A DNA stretch of 24,986 bases, taken from contig JAHYYS010000038.1 of assembly GCA_019424865.1 (NCBI GenBank), positions 1-24,986 of the forward strand, given 5' to 3'. The stretch comes from a bacterium (GTDB lineage Bacteria; Bacillota; Clostridia; Oscillospirales; Oscillospiraceae). The first letter of the stretch is position 1. Each line of letters opens with the position of its first letter. Below the pieces are notes generated by a model, which was not told where the DNA came from, searched no databases, and saw only the letters and a list, made by a program, of their open reading frames with translations. Below are positions 15,461 to 22,927 of this stretch, in pieces. The position numbers and the translations under genes are program-made.

Positions 15461-16243
15461 TTACAGTTCCACTTCCATCGGCTGGCCCAGGGTCACCGGC
15501 CCGCCGATATAGGCCGCAGTCACCGATCCGTTCCGGCGGACCACAGTGGCCCGCACCACGCCGGCGGGCTGAAGATAGTCCCGGGCAAATTCCCCCTCCT
15601 CCAGACCGGCGCTCTGGGACAGTGCAGCGGCCAGGGAGCCGGAGCCGCAGCTCCCTTCCCACACCAGGGTGTCGGTGGCGGGCACCTTTACCAGGGGCGT
15701 CATCTTTCCCTGGGCGGTGTCCAGGAAAATCACACCGTAGGCATCCAGGCCCTCCAGTTCCCGGAACAGGGGCTCGGCCGCCTGGAAAAAGTCCAGGCTG
15801 GGCTCCACATCCTCCACCACCAGATGGGCAATGCCCCCCAGGTGGACCAGGGTTCCGCTGTGTCCCGCCGCCCGGGCCGGCCGGAGCCACAGGGGCAGGG
15901 GCATCTCCGACCGGGCGGTGCCGGCAGCCAGGTCGGTATCCACTGTGACCACATGGTCACAGCCGCTGGTCTCCACCCGCACCTGGGCGGGGCCGCCCAG
16001 CTTTTGGGCCAGCAGCAGGCCGAAGGCCCGGGTGGCGTTTCCGCAGAACTCGCCCCCCATCATCTCCATCCGGCCGTCGCCCCCCTCCCGGGGCTGACAC
16101 AGGAATCCAACCTGTTCACAGCCCAGGCCGGGCAGCGCCATAATGCGGGCAGCGATGTGGGCTCGCTGCGCCCGTTCCACCGGGTCCAGCACAAAAATCG
16201 TGATGTTGCCCGCCGGATCGGCGCGCAGTATGTTCAGCTTCAT
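15461..16243 (-). CDS. DapF-fold two-cysteine amino acid epimerase, candidate histidine racemase
   Basis: A 260-residue PLP-independent epimerase. The two catalytic cysteines of the DapF fold are visible: C67 in GGEFCGNATRA and C199 in EGSCGSGSLA, each starting a glycine-rich loop that binds the substrate carboxylate. The motifs differ from those of true diaminopimelate epimerase, and no lysine pathway gene is nearby. Known relatives with other substrates include the histidine racemase CntK of staphylopine synthesis. Here the gene lies 100 nt downstream of histidine ammonia-lyase on the same strand, after a putative histidine permease, so histidine racemisation is the best inference. ATG at 16243 has AAGGAGG upstream. 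It could still be a DapF isozyme or act on another amino acid. Confidence 0.85.
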   Translation of the reverse strand: MKLNILRADPAGNITIFVLDPVERAQRAHIAARIMALPGLGCEQVGFLCQPREGGDGRMEMMGGEFCGNATRAFGLLLAQKLGGPAQVRVETSGCDHVVTVDTDLAAGTARSEMPLPLWLRPARAAGHSGTLVHLGGIAHLVVEDVEPSLDFFQAAEPLFRELEGLDAYGVIFLDTAQGKMTPLVKVPATDTLVWEGSCGSGSLAAALSQSAGLEEGEFARDYLQPAGVVRATVVRRNGSVTAAYIGGPVTLGQPMEVEL

Positions 16244-16271
16244 GGCTGCGTCCTCCTTATTACTCCAAATA

Positions 16272-16312
16272 CGCCCACAGGGGCAGGGAGCAACTCCCTG
16301 CCCCTGCGGGCG
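16272..16312 (-). terminator. Strong intercistronic hairpin between the lyase and epimerase genes
   Basis: 19-bp arms with one mismatch, 16272-16290 and 16294-16312, around a 3-nt loop. No T-tract follows on the minus strand (TATTTGG). It is likely an attenuator or RNA-processing/stability stem that lowers epimerase expression relative to the lyase. Confidence 0.6.
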
Positions 16313-16342
16313 ATGGCATGTCTGTGTAGTATGGGAACAGAA

Positions 16343-17911
16343 TTACTGGAAGTCGGGGATATACTCCTTCACGATGTCCAGCAGCTCGCCGCTGCGGACC
16401 ATCTTCTCCACCACGGCGATGTCGGGCCAGATCTCCCGGTCGATCTCGAAGAAAGCGACCTTCTCGCGCACATGGTCATAAATGGCCTGGTGCAGGGGGG
16501 TGATGCCCTGGCCGTGGGTGTTCAGGCGGCGGCGGATGTCAATGGCCTGGCAGGAGGTCAGCAGCTCCATGGCCAGCACGGACAGGGTGTTCTGGACAAT
16601 CATGCCAGCCTTGCGGCCCGCGGTGGTGCCCATGGACACGATGTCCTCCTGGTTGGCGGAGGAGGGGATGGAGTCCACGGAGGCGGGGTGGGCAAACACC
16701 TTGTTCTCAGACACCATGGAGGCAGCGGCATACTGCACGATCATGAAGCCGGAGTTCACGCCGCCCTCGGTGGTCAGGAAGGGGGTCAGGCCGTTGGACA
16801 AAGCGGCGTTGACCATACGCTCGGTGCGGCGCTCGGAGGCGTTGGCAATCTCGGAGCAGGCAATGCCCAGGGTGTCGAAGGGGATGGCCATGGGCTCGCC
16901 GTGGAAGTTGCCGCCGGAGATAACAGCCTCGTCGTCCAGGAACAGCAGGGGGTTGTCGGTGACGGCGTTGAGCTCGATCTCTACCTTGTCGCGCACATAG
17001 TCCAGGGCGTCACGCACAGCGCCGTGGAGCTGGGGGATGCAGCGCAGGGCGTAGGCGTCCTGCACGCGGTCGTTCTGGCAGTTGTCCAGAATCTCGGAGC
17101 CCTCCAGCAGCTTGCGCATGTTCTCGGCCACCAGGGACTGGCCCTTCTGGCCGCGGACCGCATGGATGCGGGGGTCAAAGGCGTTGCGCAGGCCGGTCAG
17201 GCCCTCGAAGTCCAGGGAGCCGATGACGTCGCCCAGCTGCGCGGCGCAGATGGTGTCATACAGAGCCAGGGAGCCCACAGAGGTCATGGCGCAGGTGCCG
17301 TTGGTCAGGCCCAGGCCCTCCTTGCTCACCAGGGTATCCACAGTCTTGATGCCGGCCTTGGCCATGGCCTCGGCGCCGGACATCTTCACGCCCTGGTACA
17401 CGGCCTCGCCCTTGCCCAGCAGGGGCAGAGACATATGGGCCAGAGGAGCCAGGTCGCCGGAGGAGCCCAGGGAGCCCTTCTGGGGCACCACGGGGTGGAC
17501 ACCCTTGTTGAGCATCTCAATGAGCATCTCGACCAGCAGGGGACGCACGCCGGACACACCCACGCACAGGGCGTTGGCGCGCAGCAGCATCATGCCGCGC
17601 ACCACTTCCTCGGCATAGGGCTCGCCGGTGGCGGTGCAGTGGCTGAGGATCAGGTTGGTGGACAGCTGGTTGCTCATCTCGGAGCTGACGGCCACGCGCT
17701 GGAAGTCACCAAAGCCGGTGGTGATGCCGTAGGCCACGCGGCCCTCGTCGGCAATCTTCTCGGCCAGGGCACGGGACTTCTTCATGGCCTCCATGGCGGA
17801 GTCGGCCAGCTCCACGGTGGCGCCGTAGCGGGCCACGGCGACAAAGCTCTCCAGCGTCAGGCTGTGGCCGTCCAGAACTACATTCTTGATGGCGGAAGGA
17901 TTCATAATCAT
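16343..17911 (-). CDS. hutH: Histidine ammonia-lyase (aromatic amino acid lyase family)
   Basis: A 522-residue MIO-dependent lyase that converts L-histidine to urocanate and ammonia in the cytoplasm. Catalytic tyrosine Y61 (YGITTGFG). The substrate-selectivity segment NLILSH carries H91, the residue pair (Ser-His) typical of histidine lyases rather than Phe/Tyr lyases. The MIO loop is GSLGSSGDLAPLAH, with the triad S150-S151-G152 where most family members have Ala-Ser-Gly. Further hallmarks: ELNAVTDNPL, SGGNFHGEP and the C-terminal QAIDIRR. ATG at 17911 has GAGGTAG at 7 nt. Downstream of the permease and upstream of the epimerase. No hutU, hutI or formiminotransferase gene is in the window, so the fate of urocanate is not visible. 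Confidence 0.93.
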   Translation of the reverse strand: MIMNPSAIKNVVLDGHSLTLESFVAVARYGATVELADSAMEAMKKSRALAEKIADEGRVAYGITTGFGDFQRVAVSSEMSNQLSTNLILSHCTATGEPYAEEVVRGMMLLRANALCVGVSGVRPLLVEMLIEMLNKGVHPVVPQKGSLGSSGDLAPLAHMSLPLLGKGEAVYQGVKMSGAEAMAKAGIKTVDTLVSKEGLGLTNGTCAMTSVGSLALYDTICAAQLGDVIGSLDFEGLTGLRNAFDPRIHAVRGQKGQSLVAENMRKLLEGSEILDNCQNDRVQDAYALRCIPQLHGAVRDALDYVRDKVEIELNAVTDNPLLFLDDEAVISGGNFHGEPMAIPFDTLGIACSEIANASERRTERMVNAALSNGLTPFLTTEGGVNSGFMIVQYAAASMVSENKVFAHPASVDSIPSSANQEDIVSMGTTAGRKAGMIVQNTLSVLAMELLTSCQAIDIRRRLNTHGQGITPLHQAIYDHVREKVAFFEIDREIWPDIAVVEKMVRSGELLDIVKEYIPDFQ

Positions 17912-18222
17912 GATAATCTACCTCGCTTTACATTTTTCTTGTCCTGCGGTATTCAAGACCACCTGGCACATCACCATGGGGGTGCGCACAGGGGAAGTCT
18001 TCCCTAATATATTACCTCTTTTTCTTACGTACAGACCGGGAACTTTCCCGCGGCCCCTTGCCGTGCCCCCAGTTTCAAAATAAAGTGCTGTCAACTCCGG
18101 GTGAGCCCGGGTCCTCTCACACCACAAAGACAATCTCGTCCCAACCCTGAACCTATTTCAGTGAAGCAACGAGCTTCCGGCAGCCGTTCTTGTGAGGGAA
18201 TTACATCAAAACGCTAAAACGC
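17912..18222. other. Spacer between the permease and lyase genes
   Basis: 311 nt with no gene. On the minus strand it has a small stem CCGGG-CTCA-CCCGG near 18100, a CGGGAA-AG-TTCCCG palindrome near 18045 and an A/T-rich TAATATATTA near 18010 that could be a -10 region. No good -35 box matches, so hutH may be read from the permease promoter. No terminator after the permease was recognised. Confidence 0.4.
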
Positions 18223-19530
18223 TTACAGGAACTGTGCACCAATCACCGCGCCGATCATCAGCGGGATGTTGAAGTGGAGGAAGGTGGGCACGCAGGTGTC
18301 CCAAATGTGGTCGTGCTGGCCGTCGGCGCTCAGACCGGACGTGGGGCCCAGGGTGGTGTCGGACGCAGGAGAACCAGCGTCGCCCAGAGCGGCAGCCGCG
18401 GACATCAGCAGGATCGTGGCGGCGGGAGAGAAGCCAATCTGATCGCACAGGGGGACAAACAGCACTGCCAGAACTGGCACGGTGCCGAAGGAAGTGCCGA
18501 TACCCATGGTGACCAGCAGGCCAATCAGGGTAATCACAATGGCGGCGATAATTTTGCTGCCGCCCATGGCAGCGATACCGGCCTCAACCAGAGCATTGAC
18601 GCCGCCGGTGGCCTTCATAACCTCGGCATAGCCGCCGGCAACCAGCATCACGAAGGCAATCAGGCCCATTAGCTTTACGCCGCCGGCCAGCTGGTCGTCG
18701 ATCTGATTCCACTTGATGGCGCCGAAAACGATCATAACCATGATGCCGCACAGAGCGGACAGGGCCAGATCCTGCGCTACTACCTGAACCACAACGACGA
18801 CAACGGCAGCCACGATGGTAATATAGTGGCGGTACTCCAGCTTTTCGCTGATTGCATCAGAGGCAGAGGTATCCGCCGCTACCATCTTGTACTCGCGGGG
18901 CTTACGATAGGTGAAAAACACCGCAATCAGCAGGCCAACCACCATGGACAGCGCCAAGATCCAGTTGACAGAGGTGATTTCATTGATGGTGACAGGCATG
19001 CCGTTTTCGGTCAGGTTATCGCGGATGATGGTCATGAACTGCAAGCCAAAGCCAAAGGGAATCGCAATGTAAGGAGCCTTATGTCCAAAAGCGAGACAGC
19101 AGGCAGCTGCACGGCGGTCCAGCTTCATCTCGTTCATCATGGCCAGCATGGGGGGGATCAAAATGGGGATATAGGCGATATGTACGGGGATCAGGTTCTG
19201 GGACAGGCAGGCAATCAGGGTGATCGCGCCCAGTAAAACCAGCTTTTTCCCGCCGATGATCCGGCTAAGCTTTTTCGAAAGGATCTCCGCCAGGCCAGTG
19301 GAGGCAATAGCGGTTGCAAAGGTACCCAACAGGATGTAAGACAAAGCAGTCGTCGCGTTTCCGCTAAAACCGCCTGTCAGCGTGCTCATAATGCCGGGAA
19401 CATCCATTCCGCCTATGAGACCGCCAACCACACAGGCAATCAGCATGGAAAGAAGCACATTCAGCTTGAGCAGGCTGAGAACGCATAGAACGATAACAGA
19501 TATCGTTACGGGATTGGTAATAATTTCCAT
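18223..19530 (-). CDS. NhaC/YuiF-type permease, probable histidine transporter
   Basis: A 435-residue membrane protein with about eleven hydrophobic segments. It belongs to the Na+/H+ antiporter NhaC-like group that includes Bacillus YuiF, often annotated as a histidine permease. Signs: the opening MEIITNPVTISVIVLCVLSLLKLN, repeated glycine-rich spans, FGHKAPYIAIPFGFGLQFM (about residues 147-165), MGIGTSFGTVPVLAVLFVPLC, and the C-terminal ALGDAGSPASDTTLGPTSGL motif of this group. ATG at 19530 follows AGAGGGG by about 6 nt. It is first in an operon with histidine ammonia-lyase and an epimerase, which supports histidine as substrate. The promoter is at 19757-19785 and the leader RNA between is highly structured. 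Confidence 0.85.
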   Translation of the reverse strand: MEIITNPVTISVIVLCVLSLLKLNVLLSMLIACVVGGLIGGMDVPGIMSTLTGGFSGNATTALSYILLGTFATAIASTGLAEILSKKLSRIIGGKKLVLLGAITLIACLSQNLIPVHIAYIPILIPPMLAMMNEMKLDRRAAACCLAFGHKAPYIAIPFGFGLQFMTIIRDNLTENGMPVTINEITSVNWILALSMVVGLLIAVFFTYRKPREYKMVAADTSASDAISEKLEYRHYITIVAAVVVVVVQVVAQDLALSALCGIMVMIVFGAIKWNQIDDQLAGGVKLMGLIAFVMLVAGGYAEVMKATGGVNALVEAGIAAMGGSKIIAAIVITLIGLLVTMGIGTSFGTVPVLAVLFVPLCDQIGFSPAATILLMSAAAALGDAGSPASDTTLGPTSGLSADGQHDHIWDTCVPTFLHFNIPLMIGAVIGAQFL

Positions 19531-19653
19531 AATTTACCCCTCTTTTCTCTTCTCTTCCTAAATTTTGCCTTTTACTCCCTATCAGCTTGTCACTCGCGCG
19601 GGACCGCCTCCTTCAGCCCCTTTCCTGCTCCGCGAGGGGAGCGTTTTTCGCGG

Positions 19654-19746
19654 GAACATCCGCCGGCCCGCATCCGGAGTTGGATCCACAGCAACTGCCG
19701 CCACAGCCTGAAGCTATGTCTCCGCCCGGGTTGGCGTCTGATGTTC
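19654..19746 (-). promoter_or_regulatory. Multibranched structured leader RNA of the permease-hutH operon
   Basis: Read on the minus strand, GAACATC (19746-19740) pairs with GATGTTC (19660-19654). The stem continues with CGCC/GGCG (19736-19733 with 19664-19661) and CCCG/CGGG (19730-19727 with 19670-19667). Inside are two hairpins: CATAGC (19718-19713) with GCTGTG (19707-19702), and AGTTG (19696-19692) with CAACT (19682-19678). This is a three-way junction starting about 5 nt after the predicted transcription start. The U-G pair in the first hairpin works only in minus-strand RNA. Further down, CCGCG/CGCGG and GCTCC/GGAGC (19654-19625) are overlapping, mutually exclusive stems. The fold is inferred by eye and no known riboswitch class was recognised. 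Confidence 0.6.
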
Positions 19747-19756
19747 TCTTTGCCTG

Positions 19757-19785
19757 ATCATAACACATTCTTTTGTTGAAATCAA
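19757..19785 (-). promoter_or_regulatory. Promoter of the permease-hutH-epimerase operon
   Basis: Minus strand: -35 TTGATT (19785-19780), a 17-nt spacer and -10 TATGAT (19762-19757). Transcription would start near 19750, giving a leader of about 220 nt before the permease ATG. The AT-rich stretch from 19763 to 19890 separates it from the divergent miaB promoter and holds no gene. Confidence 0.85.
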
Positions 19786-19915
19786 CCAATTTTTAATAAA
19801 ACAAAAATTTTAGTTTGTTCATTATTAACTTCCATCGCTAATTCGCTATATTGCTATCAAAGCAGTTTATTAGGATATAAAAATTTTTGCGGCCGGCCGC
19901 CGCACACAGGCGGGG

Positions 19916-19944
19916 TTGTGCTTTTTTCGGAGAAATGGTATAAT
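19916..19944 (+). promoter_or_regulatory. Promoter of miaB
   Basis: -35 TTGTGC (19916-19921), a 17-nt spacer and a perfect -10 TATAAT (19939-19944). Its position shows that the longer in-frame reading from 19918 cannot be translated. Confidence 0.8.
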
Positions 19945-20004
19945 GAGAAACTAAACGTGCGCCCGGTTCGGGAGCGCAGATTTCCCGAAACGGAGGAAAT
20001 TTTT

Positions 20005-21417
20005 ATGCAGCGCAATACAACTGTTATCTCCCCGGAGCAGGTGCAGCACCAGCTGGAGCTGTGCCGTCAGGTGGCCCGGCTCACCGCCCAGTGGCCCCAG
20101 AAGCCCCTGGCCTTTGTGGACACCTATGGCTGCCAGCAGAACGAGGCCGACTCCGAGCGCCTGCGGGGCTATCTGAAGGAGATGGGCTTCGGCTTCACCG
20201 ACAGCGAGGAGCAGGCCCGGGTCATCGTCATCAACACCTGCGCCATCCGGGAACACGCCGAGCAGCGGGTGCTGGGCAACCTGGGTGCCCTGGTCCATGT
20301 GAAGCGCCGCCACCCCGAGCAGATCATCTGCCTGTGCGGCTGCATGGCCCAGGAGCCCCATATTGCGGAGAAAATCCGCCAGTCCTACCGCCATGTGGAT
20401 CTGGTCTTCGGCCCCCACATGCTGTGGAAATTCCCCGAATTTCTCCACACCCTGCTCACCAGCCGGGGCCGCATCTTCCAGCTCCCCGACGAGGCCGGCT
20501 CCATCGCCGAGGGCATCCCGGTGGTGCGCCAGGACAAGGTGAAGGCCTGGGTGTCCATCATGTACGGGTGCAACAACTTCTGCACCTACTGCATTGTCCC
20601 CTATGTCCGGGGCCGGGAGCGCTCCCGCCAGCCGGAGGACATTTTGAAGGAAGTGGAGCAGCTGGTCCGGGAGGGCTATCAGGACATCACCCTGCTGGGG
20701 CAGAACGTGAACTCCTATGGCAAGGATCTGGACGCGCCCTGCGACTTTGCCGACCTGCTTGAGCGGGTGAACGCCATTCCGGGGGACTTCCTCATCCGGT
20801 TTATGACCTCCCACCCCAAGGACGCCACCCACAAGCTGTTTGAAACCATGGCCCGGTGTGAAAAGGTGGCCCCGGTGCTCCACCTGCCCTTCCAGGCGGG
20901 GAGCGACCGGGTGCTGAAGGCCATGAACCGCCGCCACACCCAGGCGGAGTATCTGGCCAAAATCCGGGACCTGAAAGCCCTCATCCCCGACATCGTGCTC
21001 ACCTCCGACGTGATTGTGGGCTTCCCCGGGGAGACCACGGCGGAGTTTGAGGAGACCCTGAAGGTGCTGGAGGAGGTGCGCTTTGACGCCCTGTTCACCT
21101 TTATTTTCTCCCCCCGGGTGGGCACGCCGGCGGCCAAAATGGACGACCCCATGTCCCACGAGGAGAAGCTGGCCAACTTCAACCGCCTGCTGGCCCTTCA
21201 GGACCGGATTTCCGAGGAGAAGCACGCGGCCTATGTGGGGACGACGGTGCGCTGCCTGCTGGACGGGCTGTCGGAGGATCCCCGGTGGGATCTCACCGCC
21301 CGCACCCCCGGCAACCGCCTGGTGCGGGTAGTGGGGGACAAGAGCGCCCTGGGGCAGTTCCGGGACGTGAAGATCACCGACGCCAACAAGTGGTCCCTGT
21401 TCGGGGAGCTGGCCTAA
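20005..21417 (+). CDS. miaB: tRNA-2-methylthio-N6-isopentenyladenosine37 synthase MiaB
   Basis: Radical-SAM methylthiotransferase that modifies A37 of tRNAs reading UNN codons; 470 residues. The N-terminal UPF0004 domain carries cluster cysteines C43 (YGCQQNE), C79 (NTCAIREHAE) and C113 (CGCMAQE). The radical SAM motif is C189-x3-C193-x2-C196 (MYGCNNFCTYC) followed by PYVRGRERSR. The C-terminal TRAM domain covers about 400-468. The start is ATG at 20005 with GGAGG 8 nt upstream; upstream in-frame codons lie within the promoter. Its stop overlaps the stop of a convergent small gene by 3-4 nt. In many Clostridia miaB is followed closely by mutS; here 2 kb intervene. Confidence 0.97.
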   Translation: MQRNTTVISPEQVQHQLELCRQVARLTAQWPQKPLAFVDTYGCQQNEADSERLRGYLKEMGFGFTDSEEQARVIVINTCAIREHAEQRVLGNLGALVHVKRRHPEQIICLCGCMAQEPHIAEKIRQSYRHVDLVFGPHMLWKFPEFLHTLLTSRGRIFQLPDEAGSIAEGIPVVRQDKVKAWVSIMYGCNNFCTYCIVPYVRGRERSRQPEDILKEVEQLVREGYQDITLLGQNVNSYGKDLDAPCDFADLLERVNAIPGDFLIRFMTSHPKDATHKLFETMARCEKVAPVLHLPFQAGSDRVLKAMNRRHTQAEYLAKIRDLKALIPDIVLTSDVIVGFPGETTAEFEETLKVLEEVRFDALFTFIFSPRVGTPAAKMDDPMSHEEKLANFNRLLALQDRISEEKHAAYVGTTVRCLLDGLSEDPRWDLTARTPGNRLVRVVGDKSALGQFRDVKITDANKWSLFGELA

Positions 21418-21674
21418 AGCCGGCCCAGCTCCAGCCCGATGGACACCCCGCAGCGGAGCATGGCCCGCTCCATCTCCAGCTCCGCCTGGTCCCGGTGGTC
21501 CAGATAGGAGGAGAGCAGCTGGGCCTCCCGGCCCTCCAGCAGCCCCTCCAGCTCCGTCCGGGCCTTCTCCGCCAGACGGCAGGCCGCGCGGAAGTCCGGC
21601 CCCGCCGCCGACAGGGCGGCGCCCATCCGCTGCTCCTGGGCGTATTGGTATAAAAGGTCAAGTAAGGTGGGCAT
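21414..21674 (-). CDS. Small DUF6809-like helical protein
   Basis: An 86-residue protein, largely alpha-helical and charged: MPTLLDLLYQYAQEQRMG, then EKARTELEGLLEGREAQLLSSYLDHRDQAELE and a C-terminal MLRCGVSIGLELGRL. The pattern 'helix, ...LLEGRE..LL..YLD...E..., ...G...GL.LG' resembles the small Clostridia family I know as DUF6809, of unknown function; the assignment is from memory. ATG at 21674 has AGGAGG 7 nt upstream and a near-consensus promoter (21717-21745). Its stop overlaps that of miaB on the other strand. It is divergent from an XRE regulator whose predicted operators overlap this gene's promoter and leader, so it is the likely repressed target. Confidence 0.75.
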   Translation of the reverse strand: MPTLLDLLYQYAQEQRMGAALSAAGPDFRAACRLAEKARTELEGLLEGREAQLLSSYLDHRDQAELEMERAMLRCGVSIGLELGRL

Positions 21675-21688
21675 GTGAATTCCTCCTG

Positions 21689-21704
21689 ACGCATCAATAT
21701 ACGT
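21689..21704. promoter_or_regulatory. Operator 2 of the XRE/DUF6809 divergon
   Basis: ACGCAT-CAAT-ATACGT, an imperfect inverted repeat with a 4-nt centre and one mismatch in the arms. It matches operator 1 at 21724-21739 with 35 bp between the site starts. It lies in the leader of the minus-strand gene, just before its AGGAGG. Confidence 0.65.
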
Positions 21705-21716
21705 TTGCTTGCCATT

Positions 21717-21745
21717 ATCATATACGCATCTTTATGCGTTGTCAA
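21717..21745 (-). promoter_or_regulatory. Consensus promoter of the DUF6809-like gene
   Basis: Minus strand: perfect -35 TTGACA (21745-21740), a 17-nt spacer and -10 TATGAT (21722-21717). The spacer is almost entirely filled by operator 1. Confidence 0.9.
21724..21739. promoter_or_regulatory. Operator 1 of the XRE/DUF6809 divergon
   Basis: A perfect inverted repeat ACGCAT-CTTT-ATGCGT, placed exactly between the -35 and -10 boxes of the minus-strand promoter. Bound protein would exclude RNA polymerase. The likely ligand is the adjacent XRE protein (inference). Confidence 0.75.
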
Positions 21746-21760
21746 GAGACGGAGGCATAT

Positions 21761-21991
21761 ATGTCTGTTTTTTCTGAGCGGCTGACCGCGCTGCGTCAGG
21801 CCCGCGGGCTTTCCCAGTCTGCGGCCGCCGCGGGGGTGAAAGCCGCTCCGCGGGCTTATCAAAATTATGAATACGGGGCTGCGGAACCCCGCTTATCCAC
21901 CCTGATTCGGATTGCCGATTTTTACGGGGTGACCCTGGATTATCTGGCCGGGCGCAGCGACGTTCCCGGCCCAGAGGCGGATACCCCGTAG
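21761..21991 (+). CDS. XRE family helix-turn-helix regulator
   Basis: A 76-residue protein, essentially one Cro/CI-type helix-turn-helix domain: FSERLTALRQARGLSQSAAAAGVKAAPRAYQNYEYGAAEPRLSTLIR spans helices 1-4 (residues 4-50, with the recognition helix around 26-36), then IADFYGVTLDYLAGRSD. ATG at 21761 follows GGAGG by 5 nt; an in-frame ATG at 21734 lies inside operator 1 and lacks a ribosome site. Divergent from the DUF6809-like gene, with two inverted-repeat operators between. The stop codon TAG (21989-21991) is part of the GTAG foot of the first hairpin of the downstream array, so the last residues were probably set by arrival of that repeat. No clear promoter for this gene was seen. Confidence 0.9.
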   Translation: MSVFSERLTALRQARGLSQSAAAAGVKAAPRAYQNYEYGAAEPRLSTLIRIADFYGVTLDYLAGRSDVPGPEADTP

Positions 21992-22107
21992 GGGCCGGTC
22001 CCAGACCGGCCCGCCGGGTCCGGGATTTCCTCCCCTTCGCCCCCGTAGGGGCGGCCCTTGCGGCCGCCCGCCGGGGTCAGTATACTTTTCCCTTCGGCCC
22101 GTCCCGA

Positions 22108-22220
22108 CAGCCTGCGGTCCCTTGGGACGTACCCCGGCGCGGTCCGCGGCCCCAGCGTTTCCGCGTCGGAGGAATCGCAAACAGCCGCGAAGCCGCGGGC
22201 GCACACTGTGCGCCCCTACG
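22108..22220. repeat. 113-bp duplicated block, copy 1 of 3
   Basis: Starts CAGCCTGCGG and ends with type C hairpin plus CCTACG. Equal-length copies are at 22586-22698 and 23070-23182. About 4 differences separate copies 1 and 3. Spacing is 478 and 484 bp, indicating tandem duplication of units of about 480 bp. Confidence 0.88.
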
Positions 22221-22241
22221 AAAGGACGGGTATCCAGCGCG

Positions 22242-22357
22242 GCGGGCGGATGATATCCGCCCCTACGAAAAGCGGGAATCTGGTGTGGGAGCGGTGCATA
22301 TCCACCTCCACGAAAAACGGAAATTCGATACCGTGGGCGGAACGTGTCCGCCCGGCG
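22242..22357. repeat. 116-bp duplicated block, copy 1 of 2
   Basis: Runs from a type D hairpin through a decayed hairpin to a type E hairpin. The second copy at 22812-22927 has the same length with one difference seen (G at 22346, A at 22916). Confidence 0.88.
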
Positions 22358-22585
22358 GGCTTTGTTCCGCTCCCCCGTAGGGGCCGGTCCCAGACCGGCC
22401 CGCCGGACCCGGCATCCCTTTCCCTTCGCCCCCGTAGGGGCGGCCCTTGCGGCCGCCCGCCCCGCCGGGTCCGGCATCCCCTTTCCTTCGCCCCCGTAGG
22501 GGCCGGTCCCAGACCGGCCCGCCGGGTCCGGGATTTCCTCCCCTTCGTCCCCGTAGGGGCGGCCCTCGCGGCCGCCCGCTGGGTT

Positions 22586-22698
22586 CAGCCTGCGCCCCCT
22601 TGGGACGTACCCCGGCCCGGGCCGCGGCCCCAGCGTTTCCGCGTCATAGGAATCGCAGGCAGCCGCGAAACCGCGGGCGCACACTGTGCGCCCCTACG
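22586..22698. repeat. 113-bp duplicated block, copy 2 of 3
   Basis: Same block as 22108-22220, more diverged than copy 3 (for example CATAGG where the others have CGGAGG near 22645). Confidence 0.88.
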
Positions 22699-22811
22699 CA
22701 AGAACGGGTGCCCGGTGCGGGGGACGGTTCAAGCCCGCCGCACAAAAAACCGATATCCGGTGCGGCGGGCGGATAATATCCGCCCCTACGAAAAAACGGG
22801 TGCCCAACACA

Positions 22812-22927
22812 GCGGGCGGATGATATCCGCCCCTACGAAAAGCGGGAATCTGGTGTGGGAGCGGTGCATATCCACCTCCACGAAAAACGGAAATTCGATA
22901 CCGTGGGCGGAACGTATCCGCCCGGCG
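22812..22927. repeat. 116-bp duplicated block, copy 2 of 2
   Basis: Near-identical to 22242-22357. A shorter third relative starts at 23251 and is degraded after about 23300. Confidence 0.88.

Noticed and set aside
15416..18007. An 863-codon open frame antisense to the epimerase and histidine lyase genes
   Set aside because: It is a shadow of two well-recognised genes, has low-complexity composition and crosses the intercistronic hairpin.
18089..18094. Perfect TTGACA on the minus strand upstream of hutH
   Set aside because: At 16-18 nt downstream there is only a G-rich sequence, so no -10 box accompanies it.
19565..19610. T-box-like sequence (GGCGGTCCCGCG) in the permease leader
   Set aside because: The essential TGGN of the T-box bulge is CGGT here, and no terminator hairpin or specifier stem was recognised.
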